A stretch of 64,000 nt of DNA, taken from contig NW_025813696.1 in assembly GCF_021917145.1 (NCBI RefSeq), forward strand, positions 427,607-491,606. The letters are read 5' to 3'. A program made the translations under genes and the position numbers. The notes beneath the pieces were generated by a model. That model searched no databases and had not been told where the DNA came from. It worked only from the letters and a program-made list of their open reading frames with translations. This stretch comes from Hypomesus transpacificus (lineage: Eukaryota > Chordata > Actinopteri > Osmeriformes > Osmeridae). Positions 1 through 26,132 of this stretch are shown here, in pieces; position 1 is the first letter of the stretch; every line of letters starts with the position of its first letter.

Positions 1-1244
1 GTTTCGAAAAGTTGAAAAACAAGTTTGCATCATTGATGAGCACTTGATGAGGACTTGACTGTACCCTGATCAGAGTACTACTCTGTTTTAGGCTTCTCTG
101 TTCTCCTAAGACTTTTCACATGAATCTGACGCCATCCACCAAGCCAAAACCCATAGGCGGAAATCCCGGGGGGATAGGGGGGACACGATGCACTGTTGCA
201 CTTTGCTGATTATGGATGGTGCTTTTTTACGTTTCAAAAGATTGCGAACCCTGCCCTTGGTCCCACAATGGTTTGATCCACAGGCCCCCCAGCCCTCAGC
301 AGTGGCATGTGATGTGTGTGAAAATCTGACAGAATCTGTTTATGTTGTTGGTGGCTGATATCCAATAGTTGTAACAAAGGATTGGTTTGAAAATTTATTT
401 CTACCACTAAAAACACTAAAAACATTCACAACTGTCACCATTTTCACTGCATTGGTCACTATGTTAGCTGGCTAGCTAAGTAACATCAACCTGCTGTTTG
501 AATAGAGTCAGTGAGAGAAGCTAGCAAAGTAGTGTTCCTTATCTGGCAAGGTGACTGAGTGTCTACAGTCTGAAATGCACGTAGCTAACGTGGTTAATCC
601 AGTTAATCGCACCATAGCGATTTCACTTTATGTTGGCAGGGTTCACACACACTAGCTGCATGTGCATAGCTAACAAACCAATGGAACAAACATTAGCTAT
701 ATAGCACCTATTCCATTAATGTGGCGTCATCAAAAGATGGAAACTTTGCTATCGTCAGTTTAATCCAAGATCAGCACGTATAGTTGTAGTTCTTCGAAGT
801 CCCTTTGGCATGGTTAGTTATAGCGATACACGGAATAGAACTACACTCTACCATTGTCATAATGATCTTAAATGGTATAGTTGCAAAAGCTAAATCGTCT
901 TTAGGGACTTTGAAGCACCTGTGTGCTGATCTGGAGTAAACTGCATGGCGATAGCAAAGATTATAGCAAATACCACACGGAATTGGGGCACGCTAGGTCT
1001 GCAAATTCAGCTATTCTGGGAAGCCAAAACAGGAATTATATTAAAGTGACAAAAGGTTGCAGTTTACATTGTGTAAATGGTGAACTCATACAGCTGTTAA
1101 TCTTTGTAAATCCAATGAGTTTCACCTGTCCAAGCTAACTGGCTAGCTACCTGGTAAATCGAAGCCCATAGAAGAATGATAATAAATGATAGAAGCCCAT
1201 CTCAATGTAGAATATGTGTTACTGCAGTAGACTGATTTTGGTGT

Positions 1245-1284
<40 letters not shown>

Positions 1285-1540
1285 GCTGATGGCAGATTTT
1301 CCCCACTGCCAAAACCCAGTGGTCTTGTTGATGCGTCAAATCTTTCAACTAGATGATATTACTAAAATACATTACTGTTGAGCAATGGTGTAAATTTTTC
1401 AGGATTATCTGTTCAAACGAACCAGTTGTGTGACCGAATCTTGCCTGCCATTAATTGAAATGCAGTTTCGAAGTTGCTGAATGTGGCCGTAGTAGGCTAC
1501 ACCGCGGAGCTGCGCAGGAACCTATATTTAATACACCAAA
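1..1540. other. Intergenic DNA upstream of rpp38
   Basis: I see no gene here. The short open frames have no recognisable protein sequence or splice context. The stretch is AT-rich, carries several GCTAGCTA-type words common in fish intergenic DNA, and contains one long poly-C run. Its 3' edge is the presumed promoter of rpp38. Confidence 0.6.
1247..1282 (+). repeat. Poly-C homopolymer, 36 nt
   Basis: An uninterrupted run of C on the + strand. It is unusually long for a homopolymer of G/C and is a likely site of length error in sequencing. Confidence 0.95.
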
Positions 1541-1607
1541 CATGGCTGCGCCCTGTGTGCAGTGAGTAGGAGCTTTTCCAGCGTGAGATTCAGACAGAGT
1601 GCAGCAG
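1520..1607 (+). promoter_or_regulatory. rpp38: Probable rpp38 promoter and 5' noncoding exon
   Basis: A good donor (CAG|GTAAAT) lies at 1608, and an acceptor (TTTATTCCAG) ends at 1995, six bases before the rpp38 start codon. This fits a short noncoding first exon spliced to a coding second exon. An AT-rich stretch near 1520-1535 could act as a core promoter. The transcription start is inferred, not seen. Confidence 0.5.
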
Positions 1608-2001
1608 GTAAATTAAAATGTATTCTTAACTGAATGATACTAATCCGTTTAACAGCGTTTGAGAACTGTAATAAGGCTACTATTGATAACCGTTTGTCTC
1701 TATCCCTGCCCATCTCAATTTGTGGTTTCTAGCGCAGCTGGCAAACCGTAGTCGCTCGCTAGCCGAAGTTAACTTAACTACCTAATTACTATAACAGAGA
1801 CCCATACCTGGTGCTATTTCAAGAGCATTGCTGCTTATATTAAGTTATCTTTCAGTAAGGCTCTTTTATTTAAGAGCCTAAGGTGAGAGAAATTGCTCTG
1901 TATCCAATTTCTCTTATGTCCTAAATATGGCAACGCTGTTTTGAAGAGCACAAGTGTTAGGCTACCTTATTTGACCTACTCAATGTTTATTCCAGATAAC
2001 A

Positions 2002-2883
2002 ATGGCCACTCCAGGAAAACTGTCGAAAAAGGGGCGCAAAAAGCTACTTCAGGCAAAGACCTCCCTCAGCATCCCCTACAGCCTATCATGGAGCCCCCTT
2101 CCTCAGAACAGCATGCACTACATCCTGAACACACTGACGGACAAACTGAAAGCTGTGGGCCTGGAGAAGAAGGAAGCCAAGGGGCCCCGCCGGTGGAAGA
2201 AGGGAGACGAGGCATCTCAGTCAGGGTCTGAGGAGACGGGTCCTCCAGAGAAGTCCAGCCGTGGTTGGACAGACAAGGCTGCCAGGAGGCAGCTGGCTGT
2301 GGGCATCAATGAAGTCACCAAGGCCTTGGAGAGGAATGAACTCCGGCTGGTGCTTGTGTGCAAATCGGCACAGCCAGCTCACATGACCAGCCACCTGGTG
2401 GCGCTGGCCAGCACCAGACGGGTGCCGGCCTGCCAGGTTCCCCGTCTGAGCGACAGTGTTGCTCGGCCGCTGGGTTTGAAGAGCATTCTGGCGCTGGGGT
2501 TCAGGCGTGGGAACGAGCTGGAGGATGAACTGTTTTCTGATACGGTTGACGCCATTATACCCAGAGTACCCCCACACAATGTTGCCTGGTTACCAGATAC
2601 GTTGCCGAGTGACGCAGGTGAATGGAGAATAGAGAAGGGGGACACAGGGGAGGGGAAGGGAGTGAAACGTAAGGTTGAGGATGAGAGCAGGGAGATGGGT
2701 ACAGGTCTGAAGGGGCAGGACAGGGGTGAGGTGAAGGGGCAGGACAGGGGTGAGGTGAAGGGGCAGGACAGGGGTCCAGAGCAGATGGAATCTGCAACCT
2801 TGGTTCTACAGCCTCTCAAAGTTAAAAAGGTTATTCCCAATCCATCCAAAATAAGAAAACAAAAGCGAAAGAGACTTGTATAA
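2002..2883 (+). CDS. rpp38: Ribonuclease P/MRP protein subunit p38 (Rpp38)
   Basis: A single coding exon encodes 293 residues, close to human RPP38 (about 283). Rpp38 is an L7Ae/L30e-family RNA-binding protein in nuclear RNase P and RNase MRP, which process precursor tRNA and rRNA; it binds kink-turn RNA in the nucleolus. The L7Ae-like core lies at about residues 92-190, beginning near AARRQLAVGINEVTKAL and including LRLVLVCKSAQPAHMTSHL and LGLKSILALGF. The N-terminus (ATPGKLSKKGRKK) and C-terminus (KIRKQKRKRLV) are very basic. The ATG was chosen because it directly follows a splice acceptor and fits the family N-terminus. An oddity is a 24-base coding repeat (KGQDRGEV, three copies, about residues 235-258) in the variable tail. 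The gene is convergent with nmt2, as in human. Identification is by remembered family similarity and synteny. Confidence 0.95.
   Translation: MATPGKLSKKGRKKLLQAKTSLSIPYSLSWSPLPQNSMHYILNTLTDKLKAVGLEKKEAKGPRRWKKGDEASQSGSEETGPPEKSSRGWTDKAARRQLAVGINEVTKALERNELRLVLVCKSAQPAHMTSHLVALASTRRVPACQVPRLSDSVARPLGLKSILALGFRRGNELEDELFSDTVDAIIPRVPPHNVAWLPDTLPSDAGEWRIEKGDTGEGKGVKRKVEDESREMGTGLKGQDRGEVKGQDRGEVKGQDRGPEQMESATLVLQPLKVKKVIPNPSKIRKQKRKRLV
2700..2775 (+). repeat. rpp38: 24-bp in-frame coding repeat in rpp38
   Basis: Three tandem 24-base copies each encode KGQDRGEV (the last one partial) in the poorly conserved tail between the L7Ae domain and the basic C-terminus. Because 24 is a multiple of three, gain or loss of a unit keeps the frame. 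Confidence 0.9.
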
Positions 2884-2987
2884 CCTGAGTTTGTAAAGAT
2901 GATAATTTTTTGGGACCCATTTCTTAGAGTTGTGTTTTTGCCTGTAAAACTGTAAGGGGGGGGGGGAGAATGTGATCCTTGGCACAC

Positions 2988-3040
2988 ATTAAAATGATGA
3001 CAGATTCAAACTGGATCCTTTTTAAAGTCATGAGTTTATT
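2988..3040. terminator. Facing poly(A) signals of rpp38 (+) and nmt2 (-)
   Basis: ATTAAA at 2988-2993 serves rpp38 on the + strand. AATAAA on the - strand at 3040-3035 is the likely distal signal of nmt2. The two transcripts would end within about 20-30 bases of one another, tail to tail. Confidence 0.65.
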
Positions 3041-4935
3041 CAATCAAATATCCATGCTGGTATAACTGACGTGTTTGTAACAGAGTGTTTGGATGAAGTC
3101 TAAACAGTGCTGGTTCTGCAGTTCTACCGCCTGGAATGGACTTCAATACAAATATTGTTCTTCAATTAGAGAAAGCTCCATGTTTTTTCTTCTTCAAAAC
3201 GACACATTTTGATATAGTTAAAAACAACTTCTCTTCAATAAGGCAAGTGCTTGGAGGAGCTCTCACCGTAGTAGAGGGTTAGGTTTAGCGCCAGCCCTCA
3301 TGGCATCGGCACTGTATCAAAACAGCCTCATGCTCAAATTCATACAAGCAGCTTAACACAAACATGACAGAACTTACATCACTAAGGTGCCCCTGTGGTA
3401 ACTACATCTGTCAGCTTGTGAAACTGCAGGGCTCAATGCTCATCAATTCAGCAGTGTTAATGTTTGCAGTCTCCCGGAGGTCCACCGGCTCCTGGAGCTG
3501 CAGTGGCGGTTTCCCCTGCCTCGCACCAGGCTTCTACTGCCAAGTTTACAAAGGAAGTGAATGAAACGACAAGTATGGTCAAATGGGAATGTAAAGAGCT
3601 GGGACAGTAGTGGAGCTGGACCCAGACTGGACCTGTCACTTTCACAAAGCTGCACATCAACACGTAAAGCAAGCGCCTGCCCATGACTAGTGGGTCAGGG
3701 ATAAAGAAAAGGTTTTCCAACATAAACTATCATTATTTTCAAGACCTGTCTTTTTAACTTGACATGGATGACCCAGTCGTGCTTCAAGAAGCCAAGTTCT
3801 CCTCAGAGGGACCCGACAGATGTGTCAGGATCCTACACAGCATCCTCACGCTCTGTTACACAAGGAGCTGCCCAAGACTATCCAAGTCTAATACTGCCAG
3901 CTGAATTCAGTATTTAGGGTTTTACAAAAACTGAAAGACAGAACAGGTATTGTGTCATACAACAAGTAACATAAAGCACAATTCTAAATATCAGAATTGT
4001 GTGAAACAGGGGGGGCATTCTCACGTTTGCTGGTAGCCACAAAAAAATGATTTTTTGTTTTGTTTTCAACACAATTGCATCCTGCCTCATATTTGTCAAG
4101 ACACAGTATCATTTGAAAACCTATACATCAGAACAAAGAAAACACTCAATAAAAATGCACCTGGTATTAAAGGAGCCATTTGCTCGATTAAGAACTCAAG
4201 AATTGTGCTTCAATAATGCAATACATTCTTTCTAAAAAACAAACATTAAAACCGCTTCTTCCAAACTGTTCATAGGAACAGTAAACAACATCTAAACTAG
4301 TTATAAAGAAAATGCTTTGGATCTGTTCTGTCAACACTCCGGCCCTTTACTACAGGAATACATATGATCTGGCATTACATGTACAGGGGACTACATTTCT
4401 GCTTTCTCAAACTGACAAAAACCATGTGATTCTTTTGGGATGCAAGTCTGTTCTTCCTTGTTGCGTGCGTGAGTGCACATGGCTGTCTGTAAGTTGATGT
4501 ATGTGTACATGCTTACTTACATACTCTGAAAGTGTGAATGGTTTTTTGTGTGTGTATTTGAAGTGCTGTCCGAGTGTGTGTGTGTTTTAAGTACTGTATG
4601 AGTGTGTGTGTTTTAAGTACTGTATTGAGTGTGTGTGTGTGTTTTAAGTACTGTATGGTCTCAGTATCTCAGGCAGAGCATAATTTCACATTCAAGATAT
4701 TGATGAGTTATCATTTGCGTATGAGAGAATGGTTTCCATGACACCAACATAAGCTTGGAGAGCTTCTCCAAAAGACAGGCTGTCCATCACTGCTCTGGAG
4801 TCGTCCTGTGGAGATCAGGAACAACTGTGTCCTGGTTGGGAAAAGTCTGATGTCGGAACTGATGATTGACCTGCAGACCAGTGTGTAGCAGCCCACACCA
4901 GCCTTGTTACTGTAGTACCACCCACAGCAGCCTTG
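3015..4935 (-). other. nmt2: nmt2 3' untranslated region
   Basis: About 1.9 kb lies between the nmt2 stop codon and a minus-strand AATAAA at 3040-3035. No other gene is recognisable here. It contains short TG-rich runs at about 4535-4650. The extent is inferred from the poly(A) signal only. Confidence 0.55.
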
Positions 4936-4950
4936 TTACTGTAGTACCAG
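4895..4950 (-). repeat. nmt2: 28-bp tandem duplication over the nmt2 stop codon
   Basis: The segment holding the last codons (V-L-Q-stop) and the following bases is present twice in tandem with few differences. The first copy is read as the end of the enzyme and the second lies in the 3' UTR. Confidence 0.85.
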
Positions 4951-7900
4951 GCCGACCTGACATGGAGAGAAAGAACATTAGGGGTAAGAGAGACAGCTGA
5001 ACACAACACAGAAGACAGGTGGAAGGTTCTGATCTGACATGATCCTATGAACCCATCCATGCATTCTTTCCTTCACAGTAATGTGAGGTATTCCAGCGGT
5101 GAGATGGACACACCTTCTCAGGGTCCATGGGAGGGCATCTCCAGTTGTAGAGGTAATACTGCAGGTTCCCGTCTCCAATGCCAAACTTGAGCTTCTCCAG
5201 GAACACCTTGTTCTCCATCAGGTCCAGAGCATTGAACACATCAAAGCCTTTCTGTGGAAAACACACAATCACTCTCTTTATATAGATTTTATGACAATTA
5301 TAGCAAGTTCCTTCTAGAACAATCATAAGACACGTGTTTTAACTCATGTTGGTGAGTAGGGTGTCTGTGGTGCCACTCTTCCTGACTGTGTGTGTGTTTG
5401 TGTTGGGGGCTGTACCAGTTTGGCCAGTATCAGTGCGTCGTTCATCAGCTCCAGCAGAGGAGTGTGTGTGTGGACGGTGTAGAAGGAGTAGGCTGCCTTC
5501 AGGCTCCTGTGGAGCGGGTGGTGCATCACCGTGGAGGGCAGGGTGTAGAAGCTGGTGAAGTCCGTCAACACACCACCGGCACCCTGACATGGCAGGATGG
5601 AGAAGGAGGACAAAGAGACAAAGGAAAGGACTTAATACCAGATTTATGTAAGTGTGTATTCCTTCTGCAGATAGATACAGATGTATACCTCCACCACAAA
5701 CGTGTCTATGATGTTGTCCTGGGGCAGGAACCAGTGAGCCACCTCCTCCTCTCCCATAGAGGGCGCCAGCTGGAAACGCCTCAGGTGTTTCTGAAGCAGC
5801 TCTGTGAGCTGGCTCACATCCCGCCTCTCCATGGGCCGGAGCCCTGGGGTCTTTGTGCTCTGTGTGGGCGGAGAGGAGGAGCTTAATAAGGAGAAAGAGG
5901 AGGAGCTTAACAAGGAGGAAGGGGAGGAGCTTAACAAGGAGGAAGGGGAGGAGCTTAACAAGGAGGAAGGGGAAGAGCTTAACAAGGAGGAAGGGGAAGA
6001 GCTTAACAAGGAGGAAGGGGAGGAGCTTAACAAGGAGGAAGGGGAAGAGCTTAATAAGGAGGTGGAGGATCTCCGAGCAACATACAGTTAAGTGATTGAA
6101 TGATATCAAGACTTGTGTGAACGAGTGTTCAGTGTGTCTGCTTACATCTGGTAGTCTGTAGAGTTTCATGGTTCGCTGCAGGGTCATGTTTCTGCTCAGG
6201 TGGGAGAACTTGACCTCCACTAGCTTCCTGGGATTCAGAGACCGATGCCAGTACCTACAAACACAAACACAGCCCACGCACACACAGAAAGAGACATTGT
6301 AGACCGCTGAAGTCCCCCTTGAGAAAAGGCTCCAGAGTATTGAACAGTGTGAGTACCTGCATGTGGACACGGGCTTGGGCAGGACCACTCCTGCAGTGTA
6401 GACAGCCTGGAAGATCCCCTCTAAGTTGACCCTCCTGGTGATCTCTCTGATCAGGACTGGAGCCACACGCTTCGAACGCAGCTTCTTGTGGACGCACAGG
6501 AAGTTGATCTCTACCATACTCTTTAACCTGGGAATGTCAGGGGAGACAGGAAGTGGACAGGGTGATGAAGGACTTACGGGAGATGAGTACTTGAGTCAAT
6601 GTTGTTTAGGAAATAAAGTTTATCTGAATATGTGTACAGTAACCATGGCTGTATAAGGGTAGTGGTGTGTGTGCGATGCACTCACATGTCATAGATGTGG
6701 ATGTCAGCAGGAGTAGCACTGATGAAGCCCACCAGCTTCTTGTTAGAGGACACTCTCACTCCACAGTGCCACTGAGGTAGCCAGCCAGGGGGACGCAGCG
6801 CCCTGTGGGACGCACACAGGTGAGACACACAGGTGAGATGCACACAGGTGAGATGCACACAGGTGAGAGGCACACAGGTGAGACACACAGGTGAGACACA
6901 CACAGGTGAGACACACACAGGTGAGACACACACAGGTGAGACACACACAGGTGAGATGCACACAGGTGAGAGGCACACAGGTGAGACACACACAGGTGAG
7001 ATGCACACAGGTGAGACGCACACAGGTGGGAGACACACAGGTGAGACACACACAGGTGAGACACACACAGGTGAGACACACACAGGTGAGACGCACACAG
7101 GTGGGAGACACACAGGAGAGACACACACAGGTGAGTACATACTTTGTACATGAAGGGTTAAGGTAAGGGGATTCTGACCATTTGAGGAAGTTGGGCGAGT
7201 AGTCAAATCTGAACATGTTGTCATCGTCCTCCACGTAGTTTTCATTCAACAGCGTGTACAACTCCTTCAGCTGAGAGAGAGACACAAGAAGAGATGGTCA
7301 AAAAGTGAACGAGAGAGTTAACTATAAGGTGTCTGTTTGCATGTAGACTGTGTCTAAATGCATAGGGAGCCACAGAGAGTGAACACAGACCACATCTGCA
7401 CTGCTGAGGTCCAGCGTGTCCCACATGAAGCCCTGAGGGAGGGAGTACGGCTCCTGCCTCATGTGCTCCTTGTCTGCTTCAATGGGCCCATGGCTGGTCA
7501 CCACCTCATCTGCAGGAACACATACCAGCCAGTCACAACCAGCCAGTCACAACCAGGCAGCCCCAACCAGCCAGTCACAACCAGGCAGCCCCAACCAGCC
7601 AGTCACAACCAGCCAGTCACAACCAGCCAGTCACAACCAGGCAGCCCCAACCAGCCAGTCACAACCAGCCAGTCACAACCAGCTAGTGACAACCAGGCAG
7701 TCACAACCAGCCAGTCACAACCAGCCAGTCACAACCAAGGACTCTCCAGCAGGCAGCAGTAGAGAGTCCTATTGACGGGGGAGTTAGTTCCAGCACTATG
7801 AGACCTGTCTCCTGCATGAAGAGCAACACCATGTCTGCTAGTTCCTGTATTCAGAGGTGCCGTGTGTGACTCATCCATGACGTGTACCCCTGTCACCGTC

Positions 7901-9264
7901 CCCTCGCTTGGTCCAACCTACTGAGTTTGGGTACAGGCTGTGTGTCCCAAAACTGGTACTTGTGTTTGGCTGCCTCGTCGATGCTCTTGGCTGGACCCTG
8001 GCAGGACAGCAGCTCCATGGCCCTCTGAATGTCTTGGAGCTTCTGCATGGGGAGACCCGGGTTCTACAGATGGGGAAATAGGGGCACAATTTAAACACTG
8101 GTGTCTGGGCTCCACTGGAGTATAGATCCACCAGAGGTTTGTGCTCAGTCAGCATCACCTTCATCTCCTGAGAGTCGGAGGCAGAGTCAGATTTTGCTCC
8201 TCCTGAACTTGGCTTCTCTTTCTTCCTCTTCTGTTTCTTCTTTTTCTTTTTAGCTCCCAAATCTCCTCCTGGACTCCTACGTAAACACACAATACGCATT
8301 TACGTGTAACTATTCGTTAACTATTCAAATGCTGTTAGCTTAGATGCTAAATTCACCTCATCCCTATAATAAACCTGTTCACCTACACCACGTGATTGAT
8401 TCTGGTACTGCGCTTGATGTAAAATAGACTGTACCACCTGACAATGAAAGCTGCACCGCGGGCTGTCATGTGGAAAACCATGGCAGTATAGTCTGACGAG
8501 ATTATGCCTAACATTACAGTACTTAGCCTCAATATACTTCCATGGCTGTAGTAGCCGCCAAACGTGATGTGTGTTAGCCTTCTGATGATGATGATGGCCC
8601 GCAATGTTGTTGCTAAGCCGGCTAGCAGCACTAGCAGGTCGACCTGCGTCCAGGCGCACACATCTACACTAGACAAGAATGAGAGCCTTCTTCTCTGCAT
8701 TTACGCCACCACGATAAACCACTAGGCCAGCAACAAAGCTGCAACTTGCACAAATTGCAAGTTCACTATTGGTGCATCGCAAGTGGGTGGATGATAAAGA
8801 ACACCTCTGGCTGACAACAGTAACCATCATCACACAATCACTTAACTAACATTAACGTCACGCTAACCAGCGTCGCTAAGAAAGAAATGTCCGGTTATTT
8901 CCAGTTTGCCGTGGCTTTACCATAAACAACATTCATGCCTTGCCGTATACCGACACTTTAGCCAGCGTTAGCTAGTAGCGAACTAGCTTGCTAGGTAACT
9001 ATGTAGCTCTGTTTTGAGCGCTAGCTTAGCTGATGCTAGTCTGGGCTAACGTAACGGCACCCCTCCATCCCCGACAGACAGAGCACAACGGATCTGGAAA
9101 TGTGCTGCCCCGGACGGCTGCTTTGTTGTGTTGTGTTGGAGGAGCAATCCTCACCCTTGCATGTGTTCATTCTCCTCTTCGTTGTCCCCGTCGATACCGC
9201 AGGTGTCCTGGTCGTCCAGCTCCAAGCTCTGCTGGCTGGCTGCAGATTCGCTGTCCTCCGCCAT
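4936..9264 (-). CDS. nmt2: Glycylpeptide N-tetradecanoyltransferase 2 (N-myristoyltransferase)
   Basis: Twelve coding exons: 9155-9264, 8159-8276, 7922-8063, 7391-7509, 7179-7270, 6686-6802, 6357-6527, 6146-6254, 5689-5859, 5416-5583, 5114-5251, 4936-4956. They join in phase to 491 residues (human NMT2 is 498). The enzyme transfers myristate from myristoyl-CoA to N-terminal glycine of proteins in the cytosol and at ribosomes. Visible marks: the NMT2-type N-terminus [20 protein letters not shown]; a polylysine ribosome-targeting stretch from about residue 46; [20 protein letters not shown] in the acyl-CoA-binding lobe; [20 protein letters not shown]; and the invariant end GLVLQ, whose C-terminal carboxylate is the catalytic base in this family. 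The N-terminus and the rpp38/fam171a1 neighbours favour nmt2 over nmt1. Compared with human, a few residues between exons 2 and 3 are absent or lie in an exon I did not see. Introns 3, 5 and 8 carry tandem arrays next to the following exon. Confidence 0.96.
5876..6066 (+). repeat. 24-bp minisatellite, 8 copies, nmt2 intron 8
   Basis: The unit core is AGGAGCTTAACAAGGAGG, eight copies with small changes. It lies about 15 bases from the acceptor of nmt2 exon 9 (exon start 5859). In the nmt2 RNA it is pyrimidine-rich and so extends the polypyrimidine tract. Confidence 0.95.
6812..7133 (+). repeat. 13-14-bp minisatellite, nmt2 intron 5
   Basis: About two dozen copies of a unit with core CACACAGGTGAGA, starting roughly ten bases from the acceptor of nmt2 exon 6 (exon start 6802). 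Open frames through it on both strands are repeat artefacts. Confidence 0.95.
7526..7737 (+). repeat. Short-unit minisatellite, nmt2 intron 3
   Basis: A variable short unit, CCAGTCACAACCAG with a CCAGGCAGCCCC variant, begins about 17 bases from the acceptor of nmt2 exon 4 (exon start 7509). Confidence 0.93.
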
Positions 9265-9620
9265 CACGGATGAAAATGTAGAAAAAAAACTACCGTTAAA
9301 GAGGAGGAGACGAGTGGAATTAAAAACATATTCAAAGGATGAGGGGGAAACAGCGTCCTCCTGTGGTGACCGTCCTTATCGCAGGTGGACAGTTGGATAA
9401 GCAGCTACTTTGATTGCTATATTTTACATACGGTCATCTAGTTTGTTTATAAAATAAAAACTGGTTACAAGTTCTGCTTATTCTGCCCTGTCCTGGGTAA
9501 CTGCCCTAGGGCCCGTATTTGAAGTCCAGACAACAGTAGGCTATCAGTATTTCTCAAAAGATTGTACTTGATGCATCCACAACAATTTGTTGACAAATAC
9601 ACATATTGTTGTAATTTGGT
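9265..9620 (-). promoter_or_regulatory. nmt2: nmt2 promoter region, short gap to fam171a1
   Basis: About 360 bases separate the nmt2 ATG (9264) from the fam171a1 poly(A) signal (minus-strand AATAAA at 9628-9623). The nmt2 promoter and 5' UTR must lie here or overlap the fam171a1 tail. No TATA box is evident. Confidence 0.5.
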
Positions 9621-11097
9621 TGTTTATTCAGAATATTAGGCTTCAATTATAATACAAGCAACCAAATAAGACATTTGGTGTGGAGTGCACAGTAAAATAC
9701 AGTACATCTCATCCCAAGTGGTTACAATGGAACAGACGGAGTAGAGTACCGTTCACAACAAGCTCACACAACATTTAGACTATAACAAGAAATGGGAGAA
9801 AAATATACAAACTATACAAATTGTAATATTTGAAGAGGTCAGATGTCAATAGCAACCACACACACACACACGTGCACAAACAGATTCAAATGTGTACACA
9901 CGTTCTGTGTATTGTTGTCTTCACACATATTCTAGCTATTGCCACATGACATTCACCCCTAGAGTTGAGGAGAGTACTGCATGCTGTCTGCCAAGACAGG
10001 GGGGAGGTAGAGGAAAACAACTGGAGCGGAGAAATAAATAAGGTGATCAACAGATCTTCACTAGACAACTTCAAAGGCACTTAGACGCGTGGAACAATTG
10101 GTGTTATAGTTGTAATCACAAAGAGAGAAAAGCAGTTTGGTTTCAAGATACAAGAAACAAGCATGTGTGTTTATGTACTCCTGTAAGGCGGGTCTGAAGG
10201 AAAAGTACTGAAACAAATTCAAATAAAAACAACCTATTAGTAAAATACTTAATGTTTGCAACTAAAAATCATAAAGTATTAAAAGAAAAATACAAAAAAA
10301 GGCATCTCAAGCAACAGTATAAAAGTGATGCATAGCAGTTCAGAGCAAAGTCTGCCAGAGTCAGTGGTTCAATAGTATCAAAAACTTCTCATGTGACCTC
10401 ATCCACAATCATGTGACCTCATCCACAATACAATGCCTTCGTCTGGGTGCCACGACCTTCACCACGACCTTCACCACGACCTTCACCACCAGGAGAGTCT
10501 GGGGTGATATCCTCTAGCTCAGTGCTGATTGGTTGGCTCTGGTCCCAGTGTTCTGGCACCTCCTCCATACCCAGCACCCTCCACAGGTAGGGCTTCCCCT
10601 TTCCTCTCTCACAGACTCCATCACACTGGGTAGGACTACTCATTCCCACTTCCAGTGACCTAAACATAATGCATATGGGACAATGCATAGATCAAAGGAT
10701 AGACAAACCCAGTAAAACATCTGCAATATTGCTTATACCACCATTCTTTGTTCTAGAAGATTCATCAACAGGCAGAACAGGGTCGTGGCTCCTTCAGAAA
10801 AGCGCTCTCTTTTTTTGCTTAAAATGCTAATTTTATAAAAAGGCATAGCAGTTGTGCATTAAATGATGACTCCTATTTCAGGTTCTTGCTTTGAGAGTCT
10901 GTCTCTCAGGCAGGGACATCACAACATGTGGGTGTAGGCAACAAGGAGAGTGCAGCACAGGTTATATCAGTCCACAGATCCACCTGCTCCTCCCCTGTTG
11001 TCTCCTTAGTGCTGCCTACATATGGGGGAGTAGGGAAACAAACGTCATATTTCTGTGTGTGTGAAGTGGTCATAAGGGGTCAGAGGTCAGGTATGCG
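9600..11097 (-). other. fam171a1: fam171a1 3' untranslated region
   Basis: The region runs from the stop codon at 11098 to the minus-strand AATAAA at 9628-9623. No competing gene is seen. It includes a short (CA)n near 9858 and a triplicated CCACGACCTTCA motif near 10450. Confidence 0.6.
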
Positions 11098-26132
<15,035 letters not shown>

